Assembly: GCA_030834835.1 (NCBI GenBank)
Contig: JAUQXD010000434.1
Coordinates: forward strand, 1 to 6,034
From: Thermoflexales bacterium
GTDB lineage: Bacteria; Chloroflexota; Anaerolineae; Fen-1058
DNA: 6,034 nucleotides
Reading direction: 5' to 3'
The notes beneath the pieces are model-generated. The model saw only the letters and a list, made by a program, of their open reading frames with translations. It was not told the DNA's origin and did not search any database. Numbering within the stretch: position 1 is the first letter of the stretch; each line of letters starts with the position of its first letter. Shown piece by piece: positions 5,260 through 6,034 of the stretch. The translations under genes were made by a program, and so were the position numbers.

Positions 5260-5432
5260 CTTTCCAAGAATGCGGAGGTCACACTGTTTCCAGCGCGGCC
5301 CACGGAGCGCACTAATCGCGCCCCCTTCCCACCGGGAAGTACGGCCCATACGCCATAGATCAAACGATCGTTAGGCGATCAGGCTCGGAGACCGGGCACA
5401 GCCAACGCCATGCCCGATGAAGTTGTGGTTAG

Positions 5433-5603
5433 CTACTCTTTGTGCTCGATCTTGGTCTCAGCACCGCCCGATAGGCCCTGTCGAAACTCGCGAATGCCGC
5501 GCCCCAACTCGCCGCCGACTTTGCCGATCCGGCCTACGCCAAATAACCCGATCACTATGACCAGCAAAATGATCAACTCGGGTGCGCCCAAATGAAACGG
5601 CAT
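5433..5603 (-). CDS. tatA: Twin-arginine translocase subunit TatA/TatE family
   Basis: A 56-residue protein starting at MPFHLGAPELI. It has the standard layout: a short N-terminus with Glu9, one membrane segment (about 10-22), the Phe21-Gly22 hinge, an amphipathic helix (about 24-43, GRIGKVGGELGRGIREFR) and a short polar tail. TatA oligomers form the passage for folded, often cofactor-containing proteins across the inner membrane. It is at the short end for the family. A longer in-frame extension upstream exists but is rejected, because AAGGAG sits 7 nt before this ATG. The ribosome site and start lie at the very end of the ferredoxin gene, whose stop is 4 nt upstream of the ATG. No tatC is visible in the window. 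Confidence 0.93.
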   Translation of the reverse strand: MPFHLGAPELIILLVIVIGLFGVGRIGKVGGELGRGIREFRQGLSGGAETKIEHKE

Positions 5604-5607
5604 GCTA

Positions 5608-6030
5608 TTACTCCTTCTGAAGAACAGGCGAAGCCATTCGCCGCCGCAACACACCGGGCGGCAAGCGGCTGCCAAATGGATTGTTTCGGCGAAACTCGCA
5701 CACGGGACACAGCTCACGAACTGGTTCTGCGGCAAACCTCGCCCCACACTTTGTACATGCTCGCAGCATGCCCGATCGCAACTCGACGGTCTCACTGCTC
5801 AACACCGCGCCGAGGGTGGTCGCCGTGCGCTCTAATGCCGCTGGCTCGCACAGCTGCACACACGCCTCGCACGCAATACACGCCGCGCTGGTGAACGACA
5901 GTTGATAGGTACTGTCTTCGCCCGTGATCAACTTGAGCGCGCCCGTCGGGCAGCTGCGCGCGCACACGCCGCAAGCCGTGCAGCGATCATTGACGATGAT
6001 GTGCGCACAGGGCAGACCATCCAACGCCAC
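5608..6030 (-). CDS. 2x[4Fe-4S] ferredoxin-like protein with C-terminal zinc ribbon, possibly 5'-partial
   Basis: As given, 140 residues from a GTG at 6030. The frame stays open to the window edge at 6034, so the true start may be upstream and this may be the end of a longer protein. Two cluster motifs are complete: Cys17-x2-Cys20-x2-Cys23-x3-Cys27-Pro and Cys51-x2-Cys54-x2-Cys57-x3-Cys61-Glu. A second metal site follows, Cys92-x2-Cys95 (CTKCGARF) and Cys108-x2-Cys111, a rubredoxin/zinc-ribbon-like knuckle pair. The C-terminus is basic (RRRM). The double cluster points to electron transfer, probably to or from a redox enzyme encoded upstream; the zinc ribbon suggests protein contact. tatA starts 4 nt after the stop and shares its ribosome site with the last codons, so the two form an operon. 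The partner enzyme is unknown. Confidence 0.85.
   Translation of the reverse strand: MALDGLPCAHIIVNDRCTACGVCARSCPTGALKLITGEDSTYQLSFTSAACIACEACVQLCEPAALERTATTLGAVLSSETVELRSGMLRACTKCGARFAAEPVRELCPVCEFRRNNPFGSRLPPGVLRRRMASPVLQKE
5611..5616 (-). promoter_or_regulatory. Ribosome binding site of tatA inside the ferredoxin gene end
   Basis: AAGGAG on the minus strand encodes the final Lys-Glu of the ferredoxin and lies 7 nt before the tatA ATG at 5603. It decides the tatA start and ties the two genes together. Confidence 0.75.
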
Positions 6031-6034
6031 TGAA

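Larger units (their letters stand above)
5201..5348 (-). promoter_or_regulatory. Candidate Moco-type riboswitch/attenuator leader
   Basis: The RNA-sized region ahead of the fmdE-like gene holds these hairpins, in minus-strand order. First is CTTCCC/GGGAAG (5339-5325). Next is GGGGCGC/GCGCTCC with a 7-nt loop (5324-5304). Then comes CGCTG/CAGTG capped by a GAAA tetraloop (5295-5282), and a CTCC/GGAG stem (5277-5257). GGCC at 5346-5343 and 5300-5297 could close the first two hairpins into a multi-branch domain. The antiterminator and terminator follow as the expression platform. Known Moco riboswitches sit upstream of molybdenum cofactor genes and contain a GNRA-capped stem, and the controlled genes here include moaA, so Moco (or its tungsten analogue) is the leading ligand. 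The attenuator reading is well supported; the class assignment rests on context and memory of the motif and is less sure. No clear promoter is seen; transcription may come from tatA or from within 5349-5432. Confidence 0.58.

Noticed and set aside
5228..5280. tRNA-like look (GTTCAAATCCC resembling a T-arm, or a TTCAAATC selenocysteine tRNA anticodon loop) on the minus strand
   Set aside because: The bases flanking the loop do not pair as a T- or anticodon stem (ACGCG against CCCTG), and no acceptor stem exists. The same bases fit the antiterminator hairpin much better.
5365..5380. GATCG/CGATC hairpin followed by GTTTG (minus strand), and a GGGCA/TGCCC hairpin at 5394-5415, as tatA terminators
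   Set aside because: The stems are only 5 bp. The first is followed by just three Ts and the second by none, so neither is convincing as an intrinsic terminator.

Overview
The window looks like a GC-rich bacterial chromosome segment. Its gene families and a short degenerate intergenic repeat fit a Chloroflexota-type genome, but this is an impression from sequence style and I cannot confirm the taxon. All six host genes lie on the minus strand. One insertion sequence in the middle lies on the plus strand.

Right part (about 6034 down to 3549), read along the minus strand: a dicluster 4Fe-4S ferredoxin with a C-terminal zinc ribbon (its 5' end may lie outside the window), then a short tatA. A 256-nt leader follows, then an FmdE-family zinc-finger protein and moaA, which overlap by ATGA. 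MoaA carries out the first step of molybdenum cofactor (Moco) synthesis, TatA belongs to the machinery that exports folded cofactor-loaded enzymes, and the ferredoxin is a typical electron-transfer partner. The block therefore reads as supply and maturation of an exported molybdo- or tungsto-enzyme, probably encoded upstream of the window.

The most interesting element is the leader in front of the fmdE-like/moaA pair. It contains a chain of hairpins, a GAAA-capped stem, a CTCC/GGAG pairing, and a strong intrinsic terminator ending 24 nt before the start codon. The terminator's 5' arm can instead pair with a segment overlapping the GGAG strand, forming an antiterminator. This is the layout of a transcription-attenuating riboswitch, most likely of the Moco type given the genes controlled.

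Middle (1830-3349): a 1520-bp insertion sequence with perfect 17-bp terminal inverted repeats and one IS4-superfamily (IS701-like) DDE transposase. The transposase is split by a -1 frame change, while all catalytic residues remain across the two halves. The break is either a one-base deletion at a GGG run or a programmed frameshift at a T TTC CCC heptamer. No target-site duplication is visible.

Left part (1662 down to 1), minus strand: an integral-membrane PAP2-type phosphatase with a large C-terminal extension, then a secreted CAP/SCP-domain protein truncated by the window edge. The CAP gene has a TACAAT box 7 nt before its ATG and no Shine-Dalgarno sequence, so a leaderless transcript is possible. 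The gap between the phosphatase start and the IS holds a 7-bp inverted repeat and a degenerate 9-nt tandem repeat.
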